DNA of 64,000 nucleotides, taken from VAXT01 sp964591295. Its GTDB lineage: Bacteria; Actinomycetota; Thermoleophilia; Gaiellales; Gaiellaceae. Shown here in pieces: positions 1 through 7,047 of the stretch (position 1 is its first letter; every line of letters begins with the position of its first letter). The position numbers were made by a program, and so were the translations under genes. The notes under the pieces were generated by a model, which saw nothing but the letters and a program-made list of their open reading frames with translations, was not told the origin of the DNA and made no database searches. The DNA is taken from positions 1 to 64,000 of the forward strand of contig CAZQAG010000002.1 in assembly GCA_964591295.1 (NCBI GenBank). Direction: 5' to 3'.

Positions 1-856
1 GGGCGAGCCCGGCGCCCGAGACGGCGAACGACACGGTGACGACGAGGGGAGCGCGCGCCGTCGTCAGCAGCCGCCCGGCGAGAGCCGCGCCGACCAGCCC
101 GCCGCCGCCGAGCAGGGACTCCAGCGCGCCGTAGCCCTCGGTGCCCCCCTCGAGACGCAGCGAGAGCGGGTAGGCGGCGACGTTGACGATTCCGATTCCG
201 AGCAGCGACGCCATCGACGCCGCGACGAGCAGGCGCAACACCGGCTCGCGGGCGATCACGCGCACGCCCGCGAGCACGCCGGGATGCGATTCGGTGCCGC
301 GCCCGAGGCCGAACGGCCTGCGGATCGACGCGACGAAGAGGGCCGAGACGACGAAGGTCGCCGCATCGACGGCGAGCAGCAGCGCCGCCGATGCGCCGAC
401 GCCGAGCAGCAGTCCACCGGTGAGCGGCCCGAGCAGATATCCGGCGGAGGTCGTCGCAGCGACGAGTGCGTTCGCGCGGGTGACGTCCGCCTCGCCGACG
501 AGATTCGGCATCGCCGCCGCCGACGCGGGCGCGAAGGGGCTCGTCACGACCGCGAGCAGCCCGAAGAGGAGCACGAGCGCGGTCGGCGAGTCGATGGTCA
601 GCGCCATCGCGCCTGCGACCACGGCGGACGCGAGGTCGGTTGTGATCAGCACTCGCTGCCGGTCGAACCGGTCGCCGATGTAGCCGGCTGCGGGCGCTCC
701 GATCACCGAGCCGACCACCCCCGCGAAGAGCGCCGCGGACACCCACGTCGCCGAGTTGGTGCGCCCGTAGAGGGCCGCGATCAGCGCGATGTAGGCGGCC
801 GAGCCGCTTGTGAGCGAAATCAGCCGGCCGAGCGCCAGCCGGCGGACCGAGCTCAC
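1..856 (-). CDS. MFS transporter, 3' end outside the window
   Basis: Read on the minus strand from a GTG at 856 to the left edge (285 codons, no stop). The protein begins MSSVRRLALGRLIS and shows repeated hydrophobic helices. The loop after TM2 carries the MFS signature-like GYIGDRFDRQRVL (G-x3-D-R-x-R), typical of drug/efflux-type MFS permeases. The GTG overlaps the stop of the upstream transporter gene as GTGA, so translation is probably coupled. The substrate cannot be told from the sequence. The partner genes concern queuosine precursors, but that does not prove a related substrate. The family call is safe, the role is not. Confidence 0.8.
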   Translation of the reverse strand, partial: MSSVRRLALGRLISLTSGSAAYIALIAALYGRTNSATWVSAALFAGVVGSVIGAPAAGYIGDRFDRQRVLITTDLASAVVAGAMALTIDSPTALVLLFGLLAVVTSPFAPASAAAMPNLVGEADVTRANALVAATTSAGYLLGPLTGGLLLGVGASAALLLAVDAATFVVSALFVASIRRPFGLGRGTESHPGVLAGVRVIAREPVLRLLVAASMASLLGIGIVNVAAYPLSLRLEGGTEGYGALESLLGGGGLVGAALAGRLLTTARAPLVVTVSFAVSGAGLA

Positions 857-1431
857 GTCGGCCGGACGAAGCGCCGCAACGCGAGCACGAGCGGGATCCC
901 GAAGACCAGGGTCACGGCGTACTTGACGACGATCTGGCCCTCGATGAACTCGAGCGAGCCGAAGGCGGCGAGCAGGAAGACGACGCTGTCGAGCGGGACG
1001 CTGACCGCGTTCGTCGCCACGACGCGCGCCGCGTCGTGCACGCGGTCGCGCAGCCAGGCGCCGAGCGAGTTGTCGATCGTCTCCGACACCGCGAAGGCCA
1101 CGAGGCTCCCGAGCACGATCCGCCACGTTCCGGCGAGCCGGTCGAAGAGCGCATCCTCGGGTGACATGCGGTCCAGAACGGCCAGGTAGGCCGCGAGCAG
1201 AGCGGAGGCCACGAACCCGCAAGCGACCATCACCTGCGCGTTGACGAAGCCCTCGCGACGGGTGGGCGCCGTCCGGTGGGCGAGCTCGATCAACGAGAGG
1301 GCAATCCCGATCAGGTAGGTGCCGCCGGGCGCCGTCAGGTCGGTCCACGGGACGTCGACGATCTTATTCGCGCCGACCTGCGCGGAGACGACGACCGCGA
1401 CGTAGAGGCTCGTGAGGACGGCGAGGCGCAT
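853..1431 (-). CDS. yhhQ: VUT-family queuosine precursor transporter (YhhQ-like)
   Basis: A 192-residue, almost wholly hydrophobic protein starting MRLAVLTSLYVAVVVSAQ. It has the features of the Vut_1/YhhQ family: N-terminal helix with ANKIV, a conserved FVNAQV helix, and the polar stretch NSLGAWLRDRV followed by ATNAVSVPLDS. YhhQ proteins import 7-deazaguanine precursors (preQ0/preQ1) for tRNA queuosine. Here the gene lies 5 bp downstream of queF, which reduces preQ0 to preQ1, so salvage of preQ0 followed by reduction is the natural reading. The ATG at 1431 follows the queF stop; the stop overlaps the MFS start by 4 nt. Membrane location is clear; substrate is inferred from context. Confidence 0.85.
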   Translation of the reverse strand: MRLAVLTSLYVAVVVSAQVGANKIVDVPWTDLTAPGGTYLIGIALSLIELAHRTAPTRREGFVNAQVMVACGFVASALLAAYLAVLDRMSPEDALFDRLAGTWRIVLGSLVAFAVSETIDNSLGAWLRDRVHDAARVVATNAVSVPLDSVVFLLAAFGSLEFIEGQIVVKYAVTLVFGIPLVLALRRFVRPT

Positions 1432-1436
1432 GGCCG

Positions 1437-1811
1437 CTATGCGACCGCCGTGATCGTGATCCCGCCGCGCGCCTTCTGCTTCAGGGTGACACGGACCTTG
1501 TCGGGCGGGAGCTGGACGGCCTCGGCGATGTCGTCGCGGATCTTGACCGCGAGCGCCTCGCAAAAGTGTCCCTCGTTGCGGTAGCCGGCGAGATAGAGCT
1601 TGAGCGACTTCGACTCGATGCAGAGCTCGCCCGGCCAGTACTCGATCGTCGCAACGTAGAGGTCAGGCTGCGCGGTCACGGGGCAGATCGCGGTCAGCTC
1701 GTCGCTTGTCATCTCGACGTGCGAGACGCCGGGGTTCGGGAACGTCTCGAGGCCGGCGAAGTGCTCGGAGCCGGGCTTGCCCAGCGCAACGAACTCGGAG
1801 GAGCCTTCCAC
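1437..1811 (-). CDS. queF: NADPH-dependent 7-cyano-7-deazaguanine reductase (preQ1 synthase)
   Basis: A 124-residue protein matching single-domain QueF (T-fold). The catalytic motif CPVTAQPD supplies Cys43 (thioimide nucleophile) and Asp50, and the substrate-binding stretch ESKSLKLYL is present. QueF reduces the nitrile of preQ0 to the amine of preQ1 for tRNA queuosine. It is the first gene of a leftward unit with the VUT transporter and MFS gene. No queC, queD or queE is in the window, which fits precursor salvage, though those genes could lie elsewhere. Start ATG 1811 gives the usual unimodular length. It is divergent from a toxin gene 43 bp away. Confidence 0.92.
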   Translation of the reverse strand: MEGSSEFVALGKPGSEHFAGLETFPNPGVSHVEMTSDELTAICPVTAQPDLYVATIEYWPGELCIESKSLKLYLAGYRNEGHFCEALAVKIRDDIAEAVQLPPDKVRVTLKQKARGGITITAVA

Positions 1812-1854
1812 GGGCCTACTGTAAGCCGTCGAGCGCCGCGACTAGCCTTGGGAT

Positions 1855-2256
1855 GTGGCAAACCTTCAGCCGATCTACTACCGCGCGGCTGATGGAACGG
1901 AGCCGGTTAACGCCTTCATTGAGCGTCTGAGCGCCAAGAAGCAAGTCACCTTGGACAACCAGATCGACCGCTTGAACATGCTCACGCCGTCGAACCCGCA
2001 CCTTCCGTTTCCTCACAGTTCACAGGTCGAAGCCGAACTGCGCGAGCTCCGCTGCCACCACGGTTCCGAGCTCTACCGAGTGCTCTATCGTCGCTCGCGG
2101 AATCTGATCGTACTCCTGCACATCTTCCGCAAGGACACCGGCAGGATCCCTCAGGGCGAAATCGACCTGGCAAAGAAGCGATGGGACGACTTCAAGGCCA
2201 GGATGGACGCCGATCGCCGCCGTCCACCGCGCGCCGCCGGCCACGACGCCCCTTAG
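1855..2256 (+). CDS. higB: HigB/RelE-type toxin (phage Gp49-like)
   Basis: A 133-residue basic protein with the Gp49-like/RelE layout: N-terminal helices (ADGTEPVNAFIERLS), then strands with ELRELRCHHGSELYRVLYRRS and LIVLLHIFRKDT, then the C-terminal helix DLAKKRWDDFKARM. Members are ribosome-dependent mRNA interferases. The toxin precedes an XRE antitoxin, which is the HigBA gene order. Start is GTG 1855 (MANLQPIYYR). A 42-bp gap separates it from the antitoxin ATG. No catalytic residue looks lost; the Arg-rich C-terminal tail RRRPPRAAGHDAP is probably disordered. Confidence 0.88.
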   Translation: MANLQPIYYRAADGTEPVNAFIERLSAKKQVTLDNQIDRLNMLTPSNPHLPFPHSSQVEAELRELRCHHGSELYRVLYRRSRNLIVLLHIFRKDTGRIPQGEIDLAKKRWDDFKARMDADRRRPPRAAGHDAP

Positions 2257-2298
2257 AGTCTTGACCTGCTTATCAATTTTGGTAAGGTGAGACCCGAC

Positions 2299-2640
2299 AT
2301 GCCTCGCAGCCACAGTCCAGCTGGAACTCCTGTAACGGAAGCTAGCCGTCGCCGTGCTCGCCGTAATGCTGCTTACCGCAAGGAGCAAGCGCGCCTTGCT
2401 CCTTACGAGGAGATCGCTCGGCTCGTCATCAAGCACCGCACGAATCTTGGGCTGACCCAAGCGGAACTCGCGGAGCGGATGGGCACGAGCCATTCAGCCA
2501 TCTCCCGAATTGAGAGCGGCCAGCACTCAACGACTGTCGCGACGCTGCAACGGCTCGCAGAGGGTCTTAATCTGCGGTTTGTCGTTGGCTTCGAGAGCGG
2601 TTCGAGTAAGAAGCCAGTGCGCGAGCTCGTCGCCGTCTAA
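2299..2640 (+). CDS. higA: HigA-type XRE antitoxin
   Basis: A 113-residue protein with a helix-turn-helix at about residues 45-95 (LGLTQAELAERMGTSHSAIS, then RIESGQHSTTVATLQRLAEG). It should neutralise the upstream HigB-like toxin and repress the operon. ATG 2299 is chosen over the upstream in-frame GTG 2287 because AAGGTGA at 2284-2290 serves as a ribosome site for the ATG. Between the two genes, TTGACC near 2262 and the imperfect repeat CTTATC...GGTAAG suggest an internal promoter or operator for the antitoxin. Its stop TAA overlaps the converging aminotransferase stop by four bases (CTAA). Confidence 0.88.
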   Translation: MPRSHSPAGTPVTEASRRRARRNAAYRKEQARLAPYEEIARLVIKHRTNLGLTQAELAERMGTSHSAISRIESGQHSTTVATLQRLAEGLNLRFVVGFESGSSKKPVRELVAV

Positions 2641-3797
2641 CCGTCCAAAGCCGCGCCGAGCCGCTCGAGCCCGGTCTCGAGCACCTCGTCCGTGACCGCG
2701 AGCGAGAGCCGTGCCCAGCCCGCGCCGCGCGAGCCGAAGCCCTCGCCCGGCGCGACGGCGACTCGGTGCTCTGCGAGGAGGAGCTCCGGCGTCAAGCCCT
2801 CCGGCAGCTCCCACCAGAGGTAGAACGAGCCCTCGCACTCGAGGTCGGGCAAAACCTCGCGCACGCGCTCGCGCCGCCGCCGGTAGGTCTCGACGCGCTC
2901 GGCGACTGAGTCCTGCGGCCCGGTCAGCGCCGCGATCCCTGCGCGCTGAACCGGCGCGAAGATCCCGACGCGCGCGTGATCGGCGAGTAGGTTGAGGCGG
3001 GAGACGATCTCCGCGTTGCCGACGACGAAGCCGAGCCGCCAGCCGGCCATCCCGTAGGTCTTCGACATCGAGAACATCTCGACGCCAACCTCGCGCGCGC
3101 CCGGCTCGGCGAGGAACGAGGAAGGCGTGCGCCCGTCGAAGACGATGTCGCCGTAGGCGAAGTCGTGCACGACCGCGGCGCCGGTCTCCTGCGCGTAGGC
3201 AACCGCGGCCGCGAAGGTGCCCTCGGGGGCGCAGACCGCGCAGGGATTGGAGGGGTAGTTCAGGAAGACGGCGGCAACCTCTTCACGAGGCGCAGCGGCA
3301 AAGTCGGGCGCCCAGCCGGCCTGCCGGTCGAGCGGCACGTAGCCGGTGTGAGCCCCGGCGAGCGCAGGCCCGGAGGGGTAGTCGGGGTAATAGGGGTCGG
3401 GGAGGACGATCGTCGACCCGCGCTCGGCAAGCACGAGCGCGAGCTCGCAGATCGCAGTCTTCGTGCCAGGAACGATCGTGACCTCGGAGTGGGGGTCGAG
3501 CTCGACCCCGTAGAGCGCGGAGTAGCGAGCCGCAATCGCCTCGCGCAGCGCGGGCAACCCCCGAAACGGCGGGTACCCGTGCGCGGAGGGCTCGTTCGCC
3601 GCGGCTGCGAGCGCGTCAATCACGTGCTGCGGCGGCCCAACCTCAGGGTTCCCGCGCCCAAGGTCAACGAGCGGCTCCCCGTCGAGCGCAGCGTGCTCGG
3701 CCACGCGTGCCAGCAGGGCCGTGAAGTACTGCTGGGGAAGCCGATCGAGCCGGTGGGGAGCAGGCCGCACCAGCCGATCGTATTGCTCTGGGGTCAT
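2637..3797 (-). CDS. Class I/II PLP-dependent aminotransferase
   Basis: A 386-residue fold-type I aminotransferase starting MTPEQYDRL. The PLP-Lys motif reads SMSKTYGMAGWRLGF. NYPSNP supplies the conserved Asn, and the C-terminal substrate Arg lies in WARLSLA. The layout resembles the LL-diaminopimelate aminotransferase/AlaT-like group (GNPEVGPPQHVIDAL, then HGYPPFRGLPALREAIA). The exact substrate is not readable from motifs. ATG 3797 is preferred to an upstream in-frame ATG because a perfect 15-bp palindrome ends one base before it and would otherwise lie in coding sequence. It is divergent from the DUF5678-type gene. Confidence 0.85.
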   Translation of the reverse strand: MTPEQYDRLVRPAPHRLDRLPQQYFTALLARVAEHAALDGEPLVDLGRGNPEVGPPQHVIDALAAAANEPSAHGYPPFRGLPALREAIAARYSALYGVELDPHSEVTIVPGTKTAICELALVLAERGSTIVLPDPYYPDYPSGPALAGAHTGYVPLDRQAGWAPDFAAAPREEVAAVFLNYPSNPCAVCAPEGTFAAAVAYAQETGAAVVHDFAYGDIVFDGRTPSSFLAEPGAREVGVEMFSMSKTYGMAGWRLGFVVGNAEIVSRLNLLADHARVGIFAPVQRAGIAALTGPQDSVAERVETYRRRRERVREVLPDLECEGSFYLWWELPEGLTPELLLAEHRVAVAPGEGFGSRGAGWARLSLAVTDEVLETGLERLGAALDG

Positions 3798-3812
3798 TGT
3801 CTCTAAGAGACA
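3798..3812. promoter_or_regulatory. 15-bp perfect palindrome, likely operator
   Basis: TGTCTCTAAGAGACA is a perfect inverted repeat abutting the aminotransferase start codon. It sits just upstream of the -35 box of the divergent gene at 3849, so one protein bound here could control both directions. The binding protein is unknown. Confidence 0.55.
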
Positions 3813-3813
3813 C

Positions 3814-3842
3814 TTGCGTAAAGACATAACAGAGAATACGAT
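3814..3842 (+). promoter_or_regulatory. Promoter, leaderless start for the gene at 3849
   Basis: TTGCGT (3814-3819), a 17-bp spacer, then TACGAT (3837-3842). The ATG begins six nt after the -10 box, at the expected transcription start, so the mRNA is probably leaderless. Confidence 0.6.
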
Positions 3843-3848
3843 TCAGAT

Positions 3849-4325
3849 ATGGCGCACTTCACGATCGCGGGCGAGGAGTTCGAGCTCGATCACGGCAACG
3901 TCGAGGCGTGCCTGCGCACGCTGTTGCCCGACCCTGTGCGAGAGCACTACGTGGTCGTGAGGGGCCGCCGCTTCCCGCCCAAGCAGGTCATTTCCTGTGT
4001 GACCGGCCTCGATCGCGCCGACTTCACGACTCATCAGGCACGGCGAATCCTGCGACGACTCGGGTTCGTCGCCGCGCGTGCGACGCACGAAGAGGAGTCC
4101 GCGGGCACACACGGCAGTGGCCGTCGTGGAGGCAGGCAGGCCGAAGCCCTGCGGCCGCACATGGGCAAGTGGGTCGCGCTTGCCGGGCCAACCGACGTGC
4201 TCGTTGCAGCCGACAGCCCTCAGGAGGTCCTGGCGTGGCTCGCGCGGCATGAGCGCCGCGCGCCCTACGGCATGTTCCGGGTTCCTGCCTCGCCCGTAGA
4301 GGCTGAGGGCGCGGCACCCGCGTGA
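3849..4325 (+). CDS. ScoMcrA-N-like plus DUF5678-like protein
   Basis: A 158-residue protein with two parts. Residues about 1-70 contain VVVRGRRFPPKQVISCVTGL followed by FTTHQARRILRRLGF, the pattern of the N-terminal head domain of ScoMcrA-type restriction proteins. Residues about 105-150 (GKWVALAGPTDVLVAADSPQ ending MFRVP) resemble DUF5678. A polar Gly/Arg linker joins them. The gene overlaps the next by 4 nt (GTGA), and the partner is a retropepsin-like protease. Domain assignment is by pattern recognition. The biological role is unknown; nucleic-acid recognition by the N-terminal half is a guess. Confidence 0.6.
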   Translation: MAHFTIAGEEFELDHGNVEACLRTLLPDPVREHYVVVRGRRFPPKQVISCVTGLDRADFTTHQARRILRRLGFVAARATHEEESAGTHGSGRRGGRQAEALRPHMGKWVALAGPTDVLVAADSPQEVLAWLARHERRAPYGMFRVPASPVEAEGAAPA

Positions 4326-4729
4326 GGTTTGACTTCCTCGAGTTGCCCGGCGAAGGCCCGGCCCTCGTGCGCCCCGTCATACCGGTTCAGGTCGAGGACC
4401 TGGAAGAAGCCCCGCAGCTCTGCCTCGTCGATACGGGCTCGATTGCCAACCGCTTCGGCGCCTGGTTGGCAGAGGCGACTGGGATCGACCTGGCTGGAGC
4501 TCCCGAGACGAGCCTCCACATCGGCGGGGTAACGACCACCGCGCGGCACGGCCGCGCTGCGCTCACGATTGCCGGCGTCCGCTACGACGCTCCGGTCAGC
4601 TTCTGCGATCCGTGGCCCTTCGCCTTCAACCTCCTCGGACAAGAAGGCTTCCTGCGCTTCTATCGCGTGAGCTTGTGCGCGGCCGACGGCTGGCTCGAGG
4701 TCGAGGCCGAGCCCGCGAGCGAAAGCTGA
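4322..4729 (+). CDS. Retropepsin-like aspartic protease
   Basis: A 135-residue protein with the single-domain aspartic protease pattern: the catalytic D-T/S-G appears as LCLVDTGSIANRFGAWLA, then flap-like strands (SLHIGGVTTTARHG), then the second hydrophobic Gly element FNLLGQEGFL. The length fits a homodimeric retropepsin fold. GTG 4322 overlaps the upstream stop, so the two proteins are likely made together. It has no signal peptide and is presumably cytoplasmic. The target is unknown; a partner relation with the DUF5678-like protein is inferred from coupling. Confidence 0.7.
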   Translation: MRFDFLELPGEGPALVRPVIPVQVEDLEEAPQLCLVDTGSIANRFGAWLAEATGIDLAGAPETSLHIGGVTTTARHGRAALTIAGVRYDAPVSFCDPWPFAFNLLGQEGFLRFYRVSLCAADGWLEVEAEPASES

Positions 4730-4784
4730 ACCGTTCCACGAGCCTCTGAGGGCGGGGCCGCATCGCCCGATGTAGGCCGTCCAG

Positions 4785-4813
4785 TTGCAACATGGCCGGC
4801 GGGATGCGATAAC
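4785..4813 (+). promoter_or_regulatory. Promoter upstream of the coiled-coil gene
   Basis: TTGCAA (4785-4790), 17 bp, GATAAC (4808-4813). Transcription would begin near the ATG at 4818, which opens a 22-codon frame ending at 4886 and overlapping the coiled-coil start at 4850. A leader peptide is possible but unsupported otherwise. Confidence 0.45.
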
Positions 4814-4849
4814 AGTCATGGCCCTGCGGCTCGACGAAGGGGTAATCCG

Positions 4850-5434
4850 ATGCAAGATCGTCAAGAGGAAGAGACCGGGGCAGTAGCCGAGGAGCCGCGT
4901 GACTCTCGGAGCCACGCGGACGTCGGCAGCAAGGTGAACGCGATCATCGAGGCGGCCGAGGCAGCCGCGAAGGAGATCGACCAGGACGCCGGCCGCAAGG
5001 CGCGCAAGCTCCTGCAGCAGGCGGAGATGAAGGCCGCCGCGCGGATCGAGAAGCTCACCCGCGAGGCAGTGCGTCTTCGCGAGGAGGCGGACCAGTACGC
5101 GCGCGACATCAGCGCGGCCGCCGACTCGTACGGCACAAAGCATCGCCGCAGCGTCGAGCAGGAGGCCGGCAAAATGCTCGCCGAGGCGGAGCAGCAGGCC
5201 AAGGAGACGCGCGAGGCGGCGCAGGAGGAGGCGGAGCAGATCCAGCGCGACGTCGTCCAGCGGCACGAGACGCTCAGGAGGGAGGCGAAGATGCTCGAGG
5301 AGCGAAGGCAACGCGTGCTCGAAAGCCTCCGCGATCTGGCCGCCCAGCTCCAGGACGCGCTCGCCGAGCCCGCGGAGACTGCGCCTCGAGACGAGTCGCT
5401 GATGGACGCGCTCGACGTCGAGAGCCGCCGCTGA
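4850..5434 (+). CDS. Long coiled-coil protein, DivIVA-tail-like
   Basis: A 194-residue, strongly charged helical protein. From about residue 25 to 170 it is rich in Ala, Glu, Arg and Gln in heptad-like order (KARKLLQQAEMKAAARIEKL, AEQQAKETREAAQEEAEQIQ), typical of a continuous coiled coil as in DivIVA/Wag31 tails. The conserved DivIVA N-terminal membrane-binding domain is not evident, so a DivIVA identity is not claimed. There is no signal peptide or membrane helix. The next gene begins 17 nt after the stop. A role in polar growth or scaffolding is possible but inferred only from composition. Confidence 0.65.
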   Translation: MQDRQEEETGAVAEEPRDSRSHADVGSKVNAIIEAAEAAAKEIDQDAGRKARKLLQQAEMKAAARIEKLTREAVRLREEADQYARDISAAADSYGTKHRRSVEQEAGKMLAEAEQQAKETREAAQEEAEQIQRDVVQRHETLRREAKMLEERRQRVLESLRDLAAQLQDALAEPAETAPRDESLMDALDVESRR

Positions 5435-5450
5435 GCTTCGGCTGATTTTC

Positions 5451-6350
5451 GTGCAAGACGAGGACGTCCGCACCGCGTGCATGGCGCACCTCTCGCTCCT
5501 CGCGGCGGAGTTCGGCGAGGACATTCCCTACGCGGGCGCCCTTGCAAACGGCTTTCCCTTCCGCGGAGCGCGCGTCCCGTTCCTCAATTACCAAAAGGGC
5601 ATTTACCGAGCCAAAGTCCAGAAAGGGCCCGCCGCGCTCTCGATCCAGACCTCCTCCAAGTCGCCGTACGACGACGAGGTGATCGCCGATGGATTCCGCT
5701 ACGCCTATCGAGCCGGCGATATCGACCAGGCCGACAACCGCGCCCTGCGCGCAGCCCACCAGCTCCAGGTTCCGCTCGTCTATTTCATCGGGACGAGACC
5801 TGGCTGGTACAAGCCGGTCTTCCCATGCTTCGTGCTCGAGGACGATCCGCAGGCGGGAATGGTTCTTGTCACACCGGGAGCGATGGAAGGTCCAGTTGAC
5901 GAGCCAGATCCCGTCCCGCTTGAAGATCCCCTCGAACGCCGGTACGCGGTCCGCGAGACCCGCGTTCGACTACACCAGGCGCGCTTTCGCGGCCGCGTCG
6001 TTCCCGCGTACAGCAGCCAGTGCGCGATCTGCACGTTGAAGGAGCTACGCCTCCTCGACGCAGCGCACATCCTGGCCGACGTGGAAGAGCACGGCGAGCC
6101 GACGGTGCAGAACGGGCTCAGCCTCTGCGCGATCCACCACCGAGCGTTCGACCAAAACCTCGTCGGGGTCTCGCCCGATTACATGGTTCACGTCTCGCGT
6201 CGCTTGCTCGAGGACGACGACGGGCCGATGCTCGACCTGCTCAAAGGCTCCCACGAAGTGGCCTTGCACGTTCCGGCCCGGGCGGCGGATCGACCGGATC
6301 GTGACCGCCTGGACGCTCGGTTCGCGAGGTTCATCGAATATGCCTCTTGA
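5451..6350 (+). CDS. HNH endonuclease, restriction-like
   Basis: A 299-residue protein. The C-terminal third carries an HNH zinc-finger nuclease: CAICTLKELRLLDAAHILAD, then NGLSLCAIHHRAFD (C-x2-C, DAAHI, N, C-x2-H). The N-terminal two thirds (FRGARVPFLNYQKGIYRAKV, then SSKSPYDDEVIADGFRYAYR, then PLVYFIGTRPGWYKPVFPCF) resemble the recognition domain of COG3440-type putative restriction endonucleases. It probably cuts modified or foreign DNA; the specificity is unknown. No methyltransferase partner is adjacent, consistent with a modification-dependent (type IV-like) enzyme. Start is GTG 5451. Confidence 0.75.
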   Translation: MQDEDVRTACMAHLSLLAAEFGEDIPYAGALANGFPFRGARVPFLNYQKGIYRAKVQKGPAALSIQTSSKSPYDDEVIADGFRYAYRAGDIDQADNRALRAAHQLQVPLVYFIGTRPGWYKPVFPCFVLEDDPQAGMVLVTPGAMEGPVDEPDPVPLEDPLERRYAVRETRVRLHQARFRGRVVPAYSSQCAICTLKELRLLDAAHILADVEEHGEPTVQNGLSLCAIHHRAFDQNLVGVSPDYMVHVSRRLLEDDDGPMLDLLKGSHEVALHVPARAADRPDRDRLDARFARFIEYAS

Positions 6351-6375
6351 CGCTTTAACGTTATAACGCTAAATT
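6347..6375 (+). promoter_or_regulatory. Promoter with embedded operator for the RHH/PIN module
   Basis: TTGACG (6347-6352, overlapping the HNH stop), a 17-bp spacer, and TAAATT (6370-6375). The near-perfect palindrome TTTAACGTTATAACGCTAAA (6354-6373) fills the spacer, so antitoxin binding would block RNA polymerase. ATG 6382 lies six nt after the -10 box. Confidence 0.65.
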
Positions 6376-6381
6376 GAGAGC

Positions 6382-6624
6382 ATGGCTCGGTCGAAAGCGA
6401 CCATCTACCTCGATCCCGACGTTCTTCGCGCAACTCGCGTGCAGGCCGCGCGAACCGGGAAGCGCGATTCGGACGTCGTCGAGGAGGCGCTCCGCGAATA
6501 CCTCGGGCTTGCCGTGATCGACCGCATTCGCTCCCGGAGTGACTTGGACGAGGAGGCTGCCATGCGGCTTGCGTACGAGGAGCTGCACGCGATGCGTCGC
6601 GAGCGGCGCGGTGCGGTCGAATAG
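6382..6624 (+). CDS. Ribbon-helix-helix (CopG/VapB-like) antitoxin
   Basis: An 80-residue protein. The N-terminal KATIYLDPDVLRATRVQAAR followed by SDVVEEALREYLGL is a canonical ribbon-helix-helix: an antiparallel strand then two helices. The acidic C-terminus would wrap the toxin. The next gene, a PIN ribonuclease, starts 3 nt after the stop. Autoregulation through the palindrome at 6354-6373 is expected from family behaviour and from the operator position. Confidence 0.85.
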   Translation: MARSKATIYLDPDVLRATRVQAARTGKRDSDVVEEALREYLGLAVIDRIRSRSDLDEEAAMRLAYEELHAMRRERRGAVE

Positions 6625-6627
6625 ATC

Positions 6628-7047
6628 GTGCTGCGGGTCGTCGTCGACCCGAACGTCCTGATAGCTGCCGTCATCAGTCAGAGCGGCGCGCCGGCCGAGC
6701 TTCTCGACCGCTGGCGCGACGGCGAGTTCGACCTCGTCGTCTCGCCGAAACTCCTCGAGGAGCTCGAGGACGTGCTGTTGCGTCCCAAGTTCAGCGAGCT
6801 CGCGTCTGACGACGAGGTTCGCGCGTATGCGGAGGCACTCGCGAAGGGCGGTGTCGCGTTCGACGATCCCGTCAAGCCGCCGGCCCTTACCTCTGATCCC
6901 GGCGACGACTATCTCGTCGCACTAGCGGTCGCCGCCGGCGCCGACGCGATCGTCTCCGGCGACCGCCACCTAACCGAGTTGGCGGATCCGCCGGTGGCGG
7001 TCTTGATACCTCGAGCGCTGCTCGACCGGCTCGAGCGTCCGTCCTAG
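6628..7047 (+). CDS. PIN-domain toxin (COG1569 type)
   Basis: A 139-residue PIN-domain protein (putative ribonuclease toxin). The acidic active-site residues are in VVDPNVLIAA (first Asp), ELLEELEDVLLRPKF (Glu), DPGDDYLVALA (Asp) and SGDRHL (Asp). Start is GTG 6628. It is predicted to cleave RNA when not bound by the RHH protein upstream. The stop TAG overlaps the stop of the converging ARPP-1 gene as CTAG. Confidence 0.87.
   Translation: MLRVVVDPNVLIAAVISQSGAPAELLDRWRDGEFDLVVSPKLLEELEDVLLRPKFSELASDDEVRAYAEALAKGGVAFDDPVKPPALTSDPGDDYLVALAVAAGADAIVSGDRHLTELADPPVAVLIPRALLDRLERPS

Noticed and set aside
284..1189. A long plus-strand frame of about 300 codons
   Set aside because: It is Arg/Asp-rich with no domain, and the minus strand of the same bases encodes clear MFS and VUT transporter sequence.
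4265..5524. A 419-codon minus-strand frame
   Set aside because: It is the antisense of the retropepsin and coiled-coil genes. High-GC DNA gives long spurious antisense frames.
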